A stretch of 64,000 nucleotides of DNA from Anaerohalosphaeraceae bacterium (GTDB lineage: Bacteria > Planctomycetota > Phycisphaerae > Sedimentisphaerales > Anaerohalosphaeraceae): assembly GCA_037479115.1 (NCBI GenBank), contig JBBFLK010000002.1, positions 1 to 64,000 on the forward strand. The letters run 5' to 3'. Below are positions 44,097-52,938 of this stretch, piece by piece (the stretch's first letter is position 1; every line of letters starts with the position of its first letter). The position numbers and the translations under genes were made by a program. The notes beneath the pieces are model-generated. The model worked only from the letters and a program-made list of their open reading frames with translations. It did not search any database and was not told where the DNA came from.

Positions 44097-45173
44097 TTAC
44101 AGATAGTTTGTTTTGCCTTCGCTTTCAAGCCGGCGGAGGAGTTCTTTGAGTCGATGGGCCTGATGAAGCGGACAAATCAGGGTCGCATCCGGGCTGTGGG
44201 CTACGATGACATCTTCCATCCCAATCATCGCAATCAAATGGTCTGGCGATTCCGTAGCCACAATCGTATTTCGGCAATCCAGCAAACAATGCTGACCGGC
44301 AATCACTGTATTCTGATTGGAATCCGAGGAGATAATGTCGGCCAGGGCTGCAAAAGACCCCATATCCAGCCAGCGGCACGACAGCGGAATCCCGTAAATC
44401 TGAGGGGCCTTTTCCAAAACGGCATAATCAATGCTGATTTTCGGAAGGCGGGGAAACCATTCCTCCAAAGCCGAGTCCTGCTCCGGCCCTCCCCAGGCAG
44501 AACGAATTTTTTCCAGCGGCTCGCTCGACTCGGGCAGAAACGTCTTCAGATGCTTCAAAATCGTTTTGGCCTTCCAGACAAACATCCCCGAATTCCAGAA
44601 ATACCCCCCTTGAGCCAAAAATCGTTCCGCGGTTTCCTGATCGGGTTTTTCCCGAAATTCGGCAACTGGAAAAATCCGGCTTTGCCCTTCCTGAATCTGA
44701 AGACGAATATAGCCGTACTGTGTTGCTGGAAAAGTGGGTTTGATTCCAAACGTCAGCAGGGCCTCGGGGTGTTCTTTCACGAAACGAATGGCAGTCTGCA
44801 GAGCGTCTAAAAAAGGTTCCGCCGGCTGGAGAATATGGTCCGAAGTCACCACCGCCATGACCGCTTCCGGGTCCGCTTTTTGAAGGACCGCCGCCGCCAG
44901 ACCGATGGCTCCCGCCGTATCACGAACGCACGGCTCCGGTATGATATTGTCTTTCGGCAGTTCACTTAAGTTTTCAGAAACCTGCTCGGCATACTCCGCA
45001 TTCGTTAAAACCAGGATATTACGGAGGTCAAAAAGCCGATTCAGCCGTTCGAAGCTGTCCCGCAAAAGCGTTCGACCATTCAGGAGTTTGAGTATCTGCT
45101 TCGGTCGAGACTGACGGCTCAACGGCCACAGCCGCTGCCCGGAACCGCCCGCCATAATGACGGCAAAATCCAT
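44097..45173 (-). CDS. manC: Mannose-1-phosphate guanylyltransferase
   Basis: The enzyme makes GDP-mannose from Man-1-P and GTP for polysaccharide synthesis. It has 358 residues. The nucleotidyltransferase fold has VIMAGGSGQRLWPLSRQSRPKQ, TSDHIL near residue 110, EFREKPD and GYFWNSGMFVWKA. The first ATG with AAGGAG is at 45173; the TTG seven codons upstream is not needed. It lacks the C-terminal isomerase domain of bifunctional ManC/AlgA. It sits in one unit with a PfkB kinase and the RuvX-Pgl fusion, all sugar-phosphate functions. Confidence 0.95.
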   Translation of the reverse strand: MDFAVIMAGGSGQRLWPLSRQSRPKQILKLLNGRTLLRDSFERLNRLFDLRNILVLTNAEYAEQVSENLSELPKDNIIPEPCVRDTAGAIGLAAAVLQKADPEAVMAVVTSDHILQPAEPFLDALQTAIRFVKEHPEALLTFGIKPTFPATQYGYIRLQIQEGQSRIFPVAEFREKPDQETAERFLAQGGYFWNSGMFVWKAKTILKHLKTFLPESSEPLEKIRSAWGGPEQDSALEEWFPRLPKISIDYAVLEKAPQIYGIPLSCRWLDMGSFAALADIISSDSNQNTVIAGQHCLLDCRNTIVATESPDHLIAMIGMEDVIVAHSPDATLICPLHQAHRLKELLRRLESEGKTNYL

Positions 45174-45222
45174 TCGACCTGTCTCCTTTTCCAACCAGCC
45201 GACTGAGCGGCTGCCTGGTGTT

Positions 45223-46302
45223 TTAGCGTTTTACGCGGGCGTTGCCTTCCCAGATGCTCCAAATCTGCTCTTCATCGGCCGGCTGTGCATAATCCGTCAG
45301 AAGGGTTGTCGCCAGGGCTCCGGCCGCCCAGCCGAATTGAACCCACTTGGCCGGTTCCCAGCCCTTTAAAATCGCATACAGCAGACCGCCGACAAACCCA
45401 TCTCCCCCGCCGATGCGGTCCAGCACGGTGATTTCGCGGGGCTCAATCACATACCAGTCATTCCCCTCCGCCATAATCGCTCCCCACAAATGACGCTCGG
45501 TGCTGAGCACCTGCCGCAGCGTTGTGGCGAAAACGGATGCGTTCGGGAAGGTCTTCTTGACATTGGAAATCATCCCCTTGAAACTGTCAATCTTGGCGGC
45601 AATATCTTTGCCCCCTGCTTCCGGCCCTTCGATGCCGAGTGCCAGCTGGAAATCCTCTTCATTGCCGACCAGGATATCCGAAACCGATGCAATTTCCGTA
45701 AAGATGGCTCGCAATTCCTTTTCCCGATTCTTCCAGAATGAGGCCCGATAGTTCAGGTCAAAAGAAATCTTGGTCCCATACCGTTTGGCGGCGCGAGCAA
45801 GTTCCAGACAAAACTGCCCCGTCTCCGGCGAAAGCGCCCCAATCAGACCGGACATATGGATAATCTGCACCCCTTCTTTGCCGAACAGACGCTCCAAATC
45901 AAAATCCTTCACATTCAGCGTCCGCCCTACCTCGCCGGCCCGGTCATTGTGCACGCGAGGTCCGCGGCTGCCGTATCCGCTGTCGGCCAGATTGAACTGA
46001 TGCCGGTACCCCCACGGCCCGCCCTGCGGGACTTCCTTGCCTTCATATTCCATATGACGAGAGGCCAGGTCATCTTTGATAAATTGGGCAATCGGGCTGT
46101 CTTTGACAAAGGTTGTCAAAACTTTGACGCGGAGTCCCAGGTAGGAGGAAACACTGGCAACATTCGTCTCGGCGCTGGTGGCCTGCATCATCAGCAGACG
46201 CGCACAATGCATCGGCTGACCGTTCAGCGGCGTCAAACGAACCCCCATACTGGTTGGAACAACGAGATGATACTGACAACCTTTTTTCAATTCGAGGCCC
46301 AT
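45223..46302 (-). CDS. PfkB-family sugar kinase, KDG-kinase-like
   Basis: The protein has 359 residues with a ribokinase fold. The N-terminal substrate motif is present, and MSGLIGALSPETGQ and FDLNYRASFW resemble 2-keto-3-deoxygluconate kinases. The anion-hole/catalytic motif GGGDGFVGGLLYAI near 315-328 carries the base Asp. It would phosphorylate 2-dehydro-3-deoxygluconate or a similar sugar acid, but the substrate is not decided. AAGGAAAGGG precedes the ATG. A predicted promoter lies at 46361-46389, so it starts the manC and RuvX-Pgl unit. Confidence 0.85.
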   Translation of the reverse strand: MGLELKKGCQYHLVVPTSMGVRLTPLNGQPMHCARLLMMQATSAETNVASVSSYLGLRVKVLTTFVKDSPIAQFIKDDLASRHMEYEGKEVPQGGPWGYRHQFNLADSGYGSRGPRVHNDRAGEVGRTLNVKDFDLERLFGKEGVQIIHMSGLIGALSPETGQFCLELARAAKRYGTKISFDLNYRASFWKNREKELRAIFTEIASVSDILVGNEEDFQLALGIEGPEAGGKDIAAKIDSFKGMISNVKKTFPNASVFATTLRQVLSTERHLWGAIMAEGNDWYVIEPREITVLDRIGGGDGFVGGLLYAILKGWEPAKWVQFGWAAGALATTLLTDYAQPADEEQIWSIWEGNARVKR

Positions 46303-46360
46303 GAAAATACCCTTTCCTTACCTAAAACACAGACAATTTTCTACGCCGATGTCTGGTCAG

Positions 46361-46389
46361 TTTGTACCGCAAAAAGACAGATTCATCAA
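46361..46389 (-). promoter_or_regulatory. Predicted promoter of the sugar-kinase unit
   Basis: On the minus strand TTGATG (46384-46389) and TACAAA (46361-46366) are 17 bases apart, about 60 bases ahead of the kinase start. Confidence 0.5.
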
Positions 46390-46427
46390 GTCTTTTTTGA
46401 CGGGAGAATCGGAAACAGGGACAATCG

Positions 46428-47591
46428 TTAAGCTGTCTTAACGAAAGGACTTAACTGGCGAAGGCGATGAATAATCGGCCCGATTTTCTCGCCGACAAAA
46501 TCGACCTCCTGCTGGGTATTGAAACGGCTCAGACTGAACCGCACGGAGCCGTGAGCCGCCGTAAAGGGGACTCCCATCGCCCGCATTACATGAGAGGGCT
46601 CCAGAGAACCGGAGGTACAGGCCGAGCCGGAACTGGCACAAATGCCGTACTGATTGAGCATCATCAAAATCGATTCGCCTTCTACATATTCGAAGCTGAC
46701 ATTCAGGGTGTTCGGAAGCCGATTTTGACGGTCGCCGTTGACCATCGTATCCGGGCATGTCGCCAGAATTTTGGCCTCCAAACGGTCCCGAAGGGCCCGA
46801 ACGCGCGTATTTTCATCCTCCATATATTCGCGAGCTAATTCGGCGGCTTTGCCCAAACCGATAATGCCCGGTACATTTTCCGTCCCTCCCCGCCGGCCCG
46901 CTTCCTGATGCCCTCCCAGAATAAAAGGCACCAGACGAACGCCGCGGCGGATATAAAGGACGCCGATTCCCTTGGGAGCGTGAAGTTTATGCCCGGACAG
47001 ACTGAGCATGTCGATTGTGCTGTCTTTGAGATTCAGCGGAATTTTCCCGACGGCCTGCACCGCATCGGTATGAAATGGTACACCGCGAGCCCGGCAGAGA
47101 GCCCCGATTTCCTCAATCGGGAAAATCACACCGGTTTCATTGTTGGCATACATAATTGTCACCAGGGCCGTGTTGTCATCGAGCACCTCGGCCAGCTCAT
47201 CCAGACTCAGCCGTCCCTGACGGTCAACAGATAATTCATAGATTTCATAACCGTGCTGCTCAAGATGACGGCAGGGACTTAAAATCGCCGGATGCTCAAC
47301 GCGCGTTGTAATGATTTTTCGCTTGCGCGGATAGGCCGCCAGCGTGCCGTGTATCGCCGTATTGTCGCTTTCGGTGCCGCCGCTGGTAAACAGAATCTCA
47401 TCGGGCTGGCAGCCGAGCAGCGCGGCAATCCGTTCACGGGCCTGCTGAATCTTCTTGGCTACACGGCCTCCGAAACTATGCATGCTGGAGGGATTGCCGT
47501 ACCATTGCTCAAAATACGGCAGCATCTCTTCGACAACCGCCGGGTCCACCTTCGTAGTGGCATTGTTGTCCATATAAATGACCGAGTCCAT
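46428..47591 (-). CDS. nifS: Cysteine desulfurase NifS
   Basis: NifS draws sulfur from cysteine to build Fe-S clusters on NifU. It has 387 residues. The N-terminal strand VIYMDNNATTKVDP, the PLP region NNETGVIFP, the Lys in SLSGHKLHAPKGIG and the catalytic Cys in SSGSACTSGSLEPSHV are all present. The ATG at 47591 has GGAG seven bases upstream and lies one base after the nifU stop. It is the last gene of the rrf2-cysK-cysE-nadA-nifU-nifS operon. No other nif genes are in the window, so general Fe-S assembly is the likely job. Confidence 0.96.
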   Translation of the reverse strand: MDSVIYMDNNATTKVDPAVVEEMLPYFEQWYGNPSSMHSFGGRVAKKIQQARERIAALLGCQPDEILFTSGGTESDNTAIHGTLAAYPRKRKIITTRVEHPAILSPCRHLEQHGYEIYELSVDRQGRLSLDELAEVLDDNTALVTIMYANNETGVIFPIEEIGALCRARGVPFHTDAVQAVGKIPLNLKDSTIDMLSLSGHKLHAPKGIGVLYIRRGVRLVPFILGGHQEAGRRGGTENVPGIIGLGKAAELAREYMEDENTRVRALRDRLEAKILATCPDTMVNGDRQNRLPNTLNVSFEYVEGESILMMLNQYGICASSGSACTSGSLEPSHVMRAMGVPFTAAHGSVRFSLSRFNTQQEVDFVGEKIGPIIHRLRQLSPFVKTA

Positions 47592-47592
47592 C

Positions 47593-48483
47593 TTAACTCT
47601 CCTGATGGCTGTGAGGCCGCTGAGCGGCATCTGCCTCTTCTTCGACAATCAAATCCGGACTGACATATTCGTGAAGTTTGGCCTCGACGATTTCCTTCAT
47701 CGTATAGTCGGCCAGTTTGCAGCTGGCACACATTCCGCGAAACGCCACAATCACACGGTTGCCGACCACATCAATCAATTCAATATCGCCGCCGTGAGCC
47801 CGCATGGCAGGCCGGACCTGTTCCCCGAGCACTTCCTGAATCAGCGCAATTTTCTGGATATTGGTCAGTTTCCGGGGCGGCGGCTCCGGAGCGGCGCGCA
47901 GCTGGCGTACCTTGTCCCCCTGAACTTCCTCAATCAGTTTCTCAATCTGTCCCCTGCATCCGCCGCATCCGCCTCCGGCTTTGCAGTAGTTCGTCACCTG
48001 TTCCACTGTGGTCAGATTGTTGTCTCGGACGACCCGGCGGATTTCCTCATCCGTAACACCGAAGCAGGTACAGACAATCTTCCCGCTCTTGACGGCGGGC
48101 GGAGCCCCTTTTCCTTTTGAGCGGTAGTAGGCAATGGCAGCCATCAGCGCCTCGTGGCCCATCACCGAGCAGTGCATCTTCTGTTCCGGAAGGCCGCCCA
48201 GCCGCTCGACAATATCCTTGTTGGTGATTTTTTCCGCTTCTTCAAGCGTCAGCCCCTTGACCATTTCCGTCAAAACAGACGAAGAGGCAATCGCACTGGC
48301 ACAACCGAATGTCTGAAACTTGGCATCGGCAATCCGTCCGTCCGGGCCGAGCTTGAATGTAAACGTCAAGGCATCGCCGCAGGCCAGCGAACCGACCTCG
48401 CCGATGCCGTCCGGATTCTCAATCCGGCCGACATTTTTCGGATTCAGAAAATGTTCCATCACTTTATCGGTATAATCCCACAT
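47593..48483 (-). CDS. nifU: Fe-S cluster scaffold NifU
   Basis: NifU has 296 residues with the full three-domain architecture. The IscU-like N-terminal part carries Cys35, Cys61 and Cys105. The central Bfd-type [2Fe-2S] part has Cys138, Cys140, Cys173 and Cys176 (VCTCFGV, GGCGGC). The C-terminal Nfu part has Cys252 and Cys255 (GMCASCK). It assembles clusters with sulfur from NifS and delivers them to apo-proteins, possibly to NadA, encoded just upstream. GGAG sits eight bases ahead of the ATG. Confidence 0.96.
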   Translation of the reverse strand: MWDYTDKVMEHFLNPKNVGRIENPDGIGEVGSLACGDALTFTFKLGPDGRIADAKFQTFGCASAIASSSVLTEMVKGLTLEEAEKITNKDIVERLGGLPEQKMHCSVMGHEALMAAIAYYRSKGKGAPPAVKSGKIVCTCFGVTDEEIRRVVRDNNLTTVEQVTNYCKAGGGCGGCRGQIEKLIEEVQGDKVRQLRAAPEPPPRKLTNIQKIALIQEVLGEQVRPAMRAHGGDIELIDVVGNRVIVAFRGMCASCKLADYTMKEIVEAKLHEYVSPDLIVEEEADAAQRPHSHQES

Positions 48484-48519
48484 GGCTTATACTCCGCTTT
48501 TGAACGGATTAACCGTCTT

Positions 48520-49434
48520 TTACCCTTCCGGCAAAATTTCCATCATTCGCTCAAGGGCTTTTCGAGCCCTGTTTGCTACTGCTTCCGGCACCTCAACGCG
48601 GTACTGCATATCCTGCAGTGACCAGAGCAGTTTTTCCAGCGTGATTTTCTTCATATTCGGGCAAACGGCAAACTCGCTGATCGGCACAAATGTTTTCTCC
48701 GGATACTTTTTCCGAAGAGTATGCACAATACCTTCCTCGGTGGCAATGATAAACACGTTGGCTTTGCTCTGCCCGGCAAACCGAATCATTCCGCCGGTAC
48801 TGAGCAGCTCGTCAGCCATTCGGCGGATTTCCGGGCCGCATTCCGGATGGGCCAGTACAAGGGCGTTCGGATACCGCTGCCGGGCTTTTTCAATATCTTC
48901 CGGGCTGATTTTTAAATGAGTCGGGCAATAGCCGGGCCACAGAATCAGCGAGCGTCCGGTTCGGTCCGCGACAAATTGTCCCAAATGCCGGTCCGGAACA
49001 AAAATAACCGGCCGGTCCTGCGGAAGCCGACTGACCAGCTGAACGGCGTTGCTGCTGGTACAGCAGTAATCACTGAGGGCCTTTACATCCGCCGGAGAGT
49101 TGACATAGCAAACTACGAGCGCATCCGGATGCTTCTGCTTAAGCAGTTCCAGCTGCTGGACCGTAATCATATCCGCCATCGGACAGCCGGCCGTAATATC
49201 CGGCAGAAGCACCGTCTTTTTCGGCGACAGAATGGCGGCTGTTTCCGCCATAAACAAAACACCGCAGAAGACAATCACATCGGCCTGGGTCTTGGAGGCC
49301 TGAATGCTCAGACCCAGGGAATCCCCGACGAAATCCGCAATATCCTGTATCGGTCCCGGCTGGTAATTATGAGCCAGAATCACCGCATTTCGCTTCTTTT
49401 TAAGGGTCTGAATGTGTTCTTCAAGTGTGCTCAT
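48520..49434 (-). CDS. nadA: Quinolinate synthase NadA
   Basis: NadA condenses iminoaspartate with dihydroxyacetone phosphate to quinolinate in NAD synthesis, using a [4Fe-4S] cluster. It has 304 residues, the short form. Cluster Cys residues fit Cys84 (TAGCPMAD), Cys170 (WPGYCPTH) and Cys258 (FAVCPNMKKIT). AHNYQPGPIQDIADFVGDSL is the start hallmark. It overlaps the end of cysE by 14 bases and so is coupled to it. nadB and nadC are not nearby. Confidence 0.96.
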   Translation of the reverse strand: MSTLEEHIQTLKKKRNAVILAHNYQPGPIQDIADFVGDSLGLSIQASKTQADVIVFCGVLFMAETAAILSPKKTVLLPDITAGCPMADMITVQQLELLKQKHPDALVVCYVNSPADVKALSDYCCTSSNAVQLVSRLPQDRPVIFVPDRHLGQFVADRTGRSLILWPGYCPTHLKISPEDIEKARQRYPNALVLAHPECGPEIRRMADELLSTGGMIRFAGQSKANVFIIATEEGIVHTLRKKYPEKTFVPISEFAVCPNMKKITLEKLLWSLQDMQYRVEVPEAVANRARKALERMMEILPEG

Positions 49435-50374
49435 CTTTTTTGCCCGTCTCAGACCTGGAACGGTTTCGGTTCCGCGTTACATACATGGATTCCGGCTTGG
49501 CCACCATCACGACCGCCCCCGGAGGCACCGATTCACGAATCCAGACATTTCCCCCGATCACAGCTCCTCGTCCGATGGTGATATCGCCGAGAATGGTGGC
49601 CTCTGCATACACCGTCACATCGTCTTCGAGCGTCGGATGACGCTTGCAGCCTCGAATCAGACGTCCTCGTTCATCCTTCGGAAAACTCAGGGCCCCGAGG
49701 GTAACGCCCTGATACAGTTTGACATTTTCCCCGATAATCGACGTCTCTCCAATGACAACCCCCGTGCCGTGGTCGATAAAAAAGCGTTTTCCAATTGTGG
49801 CACCGGGATGAATATCAATGCCTGTCTGGCTGTGGGCCCATTCGGAAATAATGCGGGGAATCAGCGGCACCTGCATCCGATACAGTTCATGCGCAATCCG
49901 ATGGGCGGCTATTGCCGTAATAAACGGATAGCTGATGACGATTTCCTCCAGAGATTGAGCAGCCGGGTCCCCGTCATAGGCGGCCTGGACATCGGTCTTC
50001 AGGATGTTTCGAATCTCCGGAAGCCGTATCAAAAGCCGGTCCGTGCATTCCAGCGCCAGACGCGGACAATCGCAGGTCGGGCAGTCCGTCAGACGGCAGT
50101 TGTGACGCAGGGCCCGCTCGATTTGTTCCGACAGTTCGCGCCGAACGGCCAGCAGCAATTCATGCACCACAGAAAAGACGGTGGGACGCTTGACGGTTCG
50201 TTTGCCGGTATAGCCGGGGAAAAGAATCTCAAACAGGAGGTCAACCACATGGATAATACGCTCCCGGACCGGCAGGTTTTTTATGTCGATAAAGTTAATA
50301 CCGGAATCGTCTTCATAGGTCTTGACGATTTGTTCGGCAACGGCGTCATAGTTGAATACAGGTTCAGAGTCCAT
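49421..50374 (-). CDS. cysE: Serine acetyltransferase (EpsC-type)
   Basis: CysE makes O-acetylserine, the precursor used by CysK. It has 317 residues. The C-terminal left-handed beta-helix is clear: HPGATIGKRFFIDHGTGVVIGETSIIGENVKLYQGVTLGAL, with catalytic His and Asp. A long N-terminal helical domain of about 170 residues is typical of the EpsC form and contains a Cys-rich CRLTDCPTCDCPRL stretch. ATG 50374 lies eight bases after the cysK stop and lacks a clear ribosome site, so coupling is likely. Confidence 0.93.
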   Translation of the reverse strand: MDSEPVFNYDAVAEQIVKTYEDDSGINFIDIKNLPVRERIIHVVDLLFEILFPGYTGKRTVKRPTVFSVVHELLLAVRRELSEQIERALRHNCRLTDCPTCDCPRLALECTDRLLIRLPEIRNILKTDVQAAYDGDPAAQSLEEIVISYPFITAIAAHRIAHELYRMQVPLIPRIISEWAHSQTGIDIHPGATIGKRFFIDHGTGVVIGETSIIGENVKLYQGVTLGALSFPKDERGRLIRGCKRHPTLEDDVTVYAEATILGDITIGRGAVIGGNVWIRESVPPGAVVMVAKPESMYVTRNRNRSRSETGKKDEHT

Positions 50375-50382
50375 GAGAAATT

Positions 50383-51309
50383 TCAAAGCTGAGCATATAA
50401 ATCCGTGGACAGATACCGTTCTCCGGTATCGCACATAATGAAAACGATTGTCTTGCCGTCATTTTCCTTTTGTTTGGACAACTCTACGGCAACATGGCAG
50501 GCCGCTCCGGCACTGATGCCGGCCAAAATTCCCTCCATACGGGCCAGCAGACGTGAGGCGGCAAAGGCCTGCTCATTGGTAACAGTTATCACCTGATCAT
50601 AGATTTTTGTATTCAGGACATCCGGAACAAACCCGGCCCCAATTCCCTGAATCTTATGGGGCCCCGGCTTTCCGCCGGAAAGAACGGGGGAATCGGCCGG
50701 TTCTACGGCTATCACTTTCAAATTCGGATTTCTCTTTTTGAGCACTTCGCCGCATCCGGTAATCGTCCCGCCGGTCCCGACACCGGACACCAGAATATCG
50801 ACTTTGCCGCCGGTATCCTCCCAAATTTCCTCAGCCGTCGTCCGGCGGTGAATCTCCGGATTGGCCGGATTCTGGAACTGCTGGAGAATCAGAGAATTCG
50901 GAATCGTCTCCTTCAGCCGTTTGGCTTCCTGGATGGCGCCGGACATACCCAGAGAAGCCGGGGTCAGAACAATCTGCGCCCCCAGCATTGCCAACAGTTT
51001 CCGCCGCTCGATGCTCATCGATTCCGGCATAGTCAGAATCAGTTTATATCCCCGAGCTGCACAGACGAACGCCAAGCCGATACCGGTATTTCCGCTTGTG
51101 GGCTCAATCAGAGTCGTATCCTGATTCAGGAGTCCTTTTTCCTCCGCCGCCTGAATCATCGATACGGCAATTCTGTCTTTGACACTGTGGCAGGGGTTGA
51201 AGGACTCCATCTTGGCCAGGACAGTTCCATACGGTCCGACCATTCGATTCAACCGGACAAGAGGAGTGCGACCGACTGTTTTTGTAATATCTTCATAAAT
51301 TCGGCCCAT
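50383..51309 (-). CDS. cysK: Cysteine synthase A (O-acetylserine sulfhydrylase)
   Basis: CysK is a PLP enzyme making cysteine from O-acetylserine and sulfide. It has 308 residues. The start motif [14 protein letters not shown] is present. The Schiff-base Lys is in [11 protein letters not shown], the substrate loop is TSGNTG, and [10 protein letters not shown] binds the phosphate. [11 protein letters not shown] and GISAGAA complete the family pattern. An AAGGTG site precedes the ATG at 51309; the frame is open further upstream by chance. It feeds NifS with cysteine within the same operon. Confidence 0.97.
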   Translation of the reverse strand: MGRIYEDITKTVGRTPLVRLNRMVGPYGTVLAKMESFNPCHSVKDRIAVSMIQAAEEKGLLNQDTTLIEPTSGNTGIGLAFVCAARGYKLILTMPESMSIERRKLLAMLGAQIVLTPASLGMSGAIQEAKRLKETIPNSLILQQFQNPANPEIHRRTTAEEIWEDTGGKVDILVSGVGTGGTITGCGEVLKKRNPNLKVIAVEPADSPVLSGGKPGPHKIQGIGAGFVPDVLNTKIYDQVITVTNEQAFAASRLLARMEGILAGISAGAACHVAVELSKQKENDGKTIVFIMCDTGERYLSTDLYAQL

Positions 51310-51331
51310 AAAGCACCTTATCTGCAGAGGA

Positions 51332-51769
51332 TTAGATTTGGAAATTTTTTGCGTCCTTGTCTTGATTCGTCTGGTCAATCAAATCTTTCAGAGTGCGGGA
51401 CGATAAAACTTTGCTGATGGCACTTTGAATCTCATTCCAGATTTGCCGTGTCGCACAATCCGTACAGTAGGGAGTAAATTGAGAATGTTCCAGACAGTCC
51501 ACCGAAGAAATCGGGCCCTCCAGCGTAACAAAAATATCCTTTAGAAGAATTTCCTGCGGCGGTTTGGCCAGCATATAGCCGCCTCTGGGACCTCGTACAC
51601 TCCGCACCAGGCCGGCGCTCTTGAGCATCGCAATCAGCTGCTCGAGATATTTGTTCGAAATGTCTTCTCGGTCTGCAATCGACTTAATCTGCAGGGGTCT
51701 TTTGCCGTACTCGAGAGCCAATTCGAGCATCGCCCGAATCCCATACCTTGTCCGCGACGACAGTTTCAT
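51332..51769 (-). CDS. Rrf2-family transcriptional regulator (IscR/CymR-like)
   Basis: The regulator has 145 residues. The N-terminal winged helix shows [34 protein letters not shown] and [15 protein letters not shown]. Three Cys in [19 protein letters not shown] match the Fe-S-binding spacing of IscR-type members, although the cluster is inferred. It is the first gene of the operon, 22 bases ahead of cysK, and probably senses Fe-S or cysteine status and represses its own operon at the palindrome overlapping the promoter. Confidence 0.93.
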   Translation of the reverse strand: MKLSSRTRYGIRAMLELALEYGKRPLQIKSIADREDISNKYLEQLIAMLKSAGLVRSVRGPRGGYMLAKPPQEILLKDIFVTLEGPISSVDCLEHSQFTPYCTDCATRQIWNEIQSAISKVLSSRTLKDLIDQTNQDKDAKNFQI

Positions 51770-51792
51770 AACATTCTCCTCTATTTTACAGT

Positions 51793-51828
51793 ATTATAGT
51801 AGTTTTTCTCTATATACTTGAAAAAACT
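51793..51828 (-). promoter_or_regulatory. Promoter and candidate Rrf2 operator of the cys-nif operon
   Basis: The minus-strand -10 is TATAAT (51793-51798). Upstream, an imperfect palindrome AGTTTTTC (51801-51808) with GAAAAAACT (51820-51828) covers the spacer and -35 zone, which has no good -35. Start is ~25 bases before the rrf2 ATG, whose ribosome site is GAGGAG. A bound repressor here would block the operon. Confidence 0.55.
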
Positions 51829-51989
51829 TTATTTGTGCGGTTAAAAATACAATATTCTGAATTGCATATCAAGAATACGGCCAATAACCGGAATTACCGG
51901 ACACATTTATACTTATTTCCCCGATTTTGCTTGACAACGGAAGTGTTGTTTTGAAGATTGGAAGGAAGAAACGCTCCGAAAGACAGATT

Positions 51990-52763
51990 ATGAAAATCGC
52001 CACATACAACGTCAATTCCATCCGAAGCCGAATCCAGTTAGTGAAAGACTGGCTCAAAAAACACAAACCGGATGTTCTCTGCATCCAGGAAACCAAAGTA
52101 CAGGATGAGGAATTTCCCCTCCAAGAGTTCAAAGATTTCCGATATGAAATCATAATTCGCGGGCAAAAGAAGTACAACGGTGTCGCCATTTTCAGCCGAT
52201 TTCCTTTAGAGGACATTGAACAGGAGCTGCCGGGCGACCCGCTCGGCGAGGCCCGTTTTTTGAAAGTCAGAATCGGCAAAATCGTGATTTTGAACACCTA
52301 TATCCCTCAAGGCCAGGAAGTCGGAACAGAAAAGTTTCATTATAAATTAAAGTATTTTCATCTCCTGAAATCGTATTTTTCCTCCCATTTTCATCCCCAA
52401 AAAGATTTCGTCGTCTGGTGCGGCGATATGAATGCCGCCCTTGAACCCATAGACGTTTACGACCCAAAAGGGCTTTGGGGGCATGTTTGTTACTGCCGAG
52501 AGGTCAAAGAGGCGTTTGAAGACACCTTAAATTGGGGCTTTATAGACCTGTTTCGTCGCCATCATCCCGAACCCGGACATTATACATTTTGGGACTATCG
52601 GATACCGAATGCATTCAAACGGAATTTAGGATGGCGTCTCGATTACATTTTGGCAACCGAACCCCTTGCTAAAACCTGTACAGATTGCTGGATTGATTTG
52701 GAAGCGAGGAAGGCAGAAAAACCGAGTGATCATACGGTCCTGGCTGCCGAATTTGCCTTGTAA
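51990..52763 (+). CDS. xth: Exodeoxyribonuclease III (AP endonuclease)
   Basis: This base-excision-repair nuclease cuts abasic sites and degrades 3' ends. It has 257 residues. The endonuclease/exonuclease/phosphatase fold has ATYNVNSIRSR at the start with metal Asn, CIQETK with metal Glu, and NTYIPQG. WCGDMNAA holds the catalytic Asp and Asn, and LDYIL and KPSDHTVL the final catalytic His. The frame opens 63 bases earlier, but the ATG at 51990 matches the family start. A TTGACA at 51931 may be the promoter -35. Confidence 0.96.
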   Translation: MKIATYNVNSIRSRIQLVKDWLKKHKPDVLCIQETKVQDEEFPLQEFKDFRYEIIIRGQKKYNGVAIFSRFPLEDIEQELPGDPLGEARFLKVRIGKIVILNTYIPQGQEVGTEKFHYKLKYFHLLKSYFSSHFHPQKDFVVWCGDMNAALEPIDVYDPKGLWGHVCYCREVKEAFEDTLNWGFIDLFRRHHPEPGHYTFWDYRIPNAFKRNLGWRLDYILATEPLAKTCTDCWIDLEARKAEKPSDHTVLAAEFAL

Positions 52764-52846
52764 AAATAAACAAAGTCCTTTCTTGAAAAACTGTTAAAAA
52801 AGGATATCTTGTCTAATCTTTGTAAACCTGAAAACCAGAAAGACGA

Positions 52847-52916
52847 TATAATTACCATAGGGAAACCAACAAACGATGGAACGAGACATTATTTGTCTTG
52901 AATAAGGTTGGTTTTT
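52847..52916 (+). promoter_or_regulatory. Promoter followed at once by a terminator-like leader hairpin
   Basis: A perfect -10, TATAAT (52847-52852), predicts a start near 52859. AAACCAAC (52863-52870) pairs with GTTGGTTT (52907-52914) and encloses an inner stem (AGACA/TGTCT), followed by a U-rich tract (TTTTTCTTTTT). The coding region begins within 5-25 bases. The -35 is not well defined. It could also act as the xth terminator. Confidence 0.5.
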
Positions 52917-52938
52917 CTTTTTGAGAGCCTTGAAAAAT

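Noticed and set aside
45174-45222. CAGCCG/CGGCTG hairpin between the sugar kinase and manC as a terminator
   Set aside because: No U-tract follows, so it is more likely a minor intercistronic stem.
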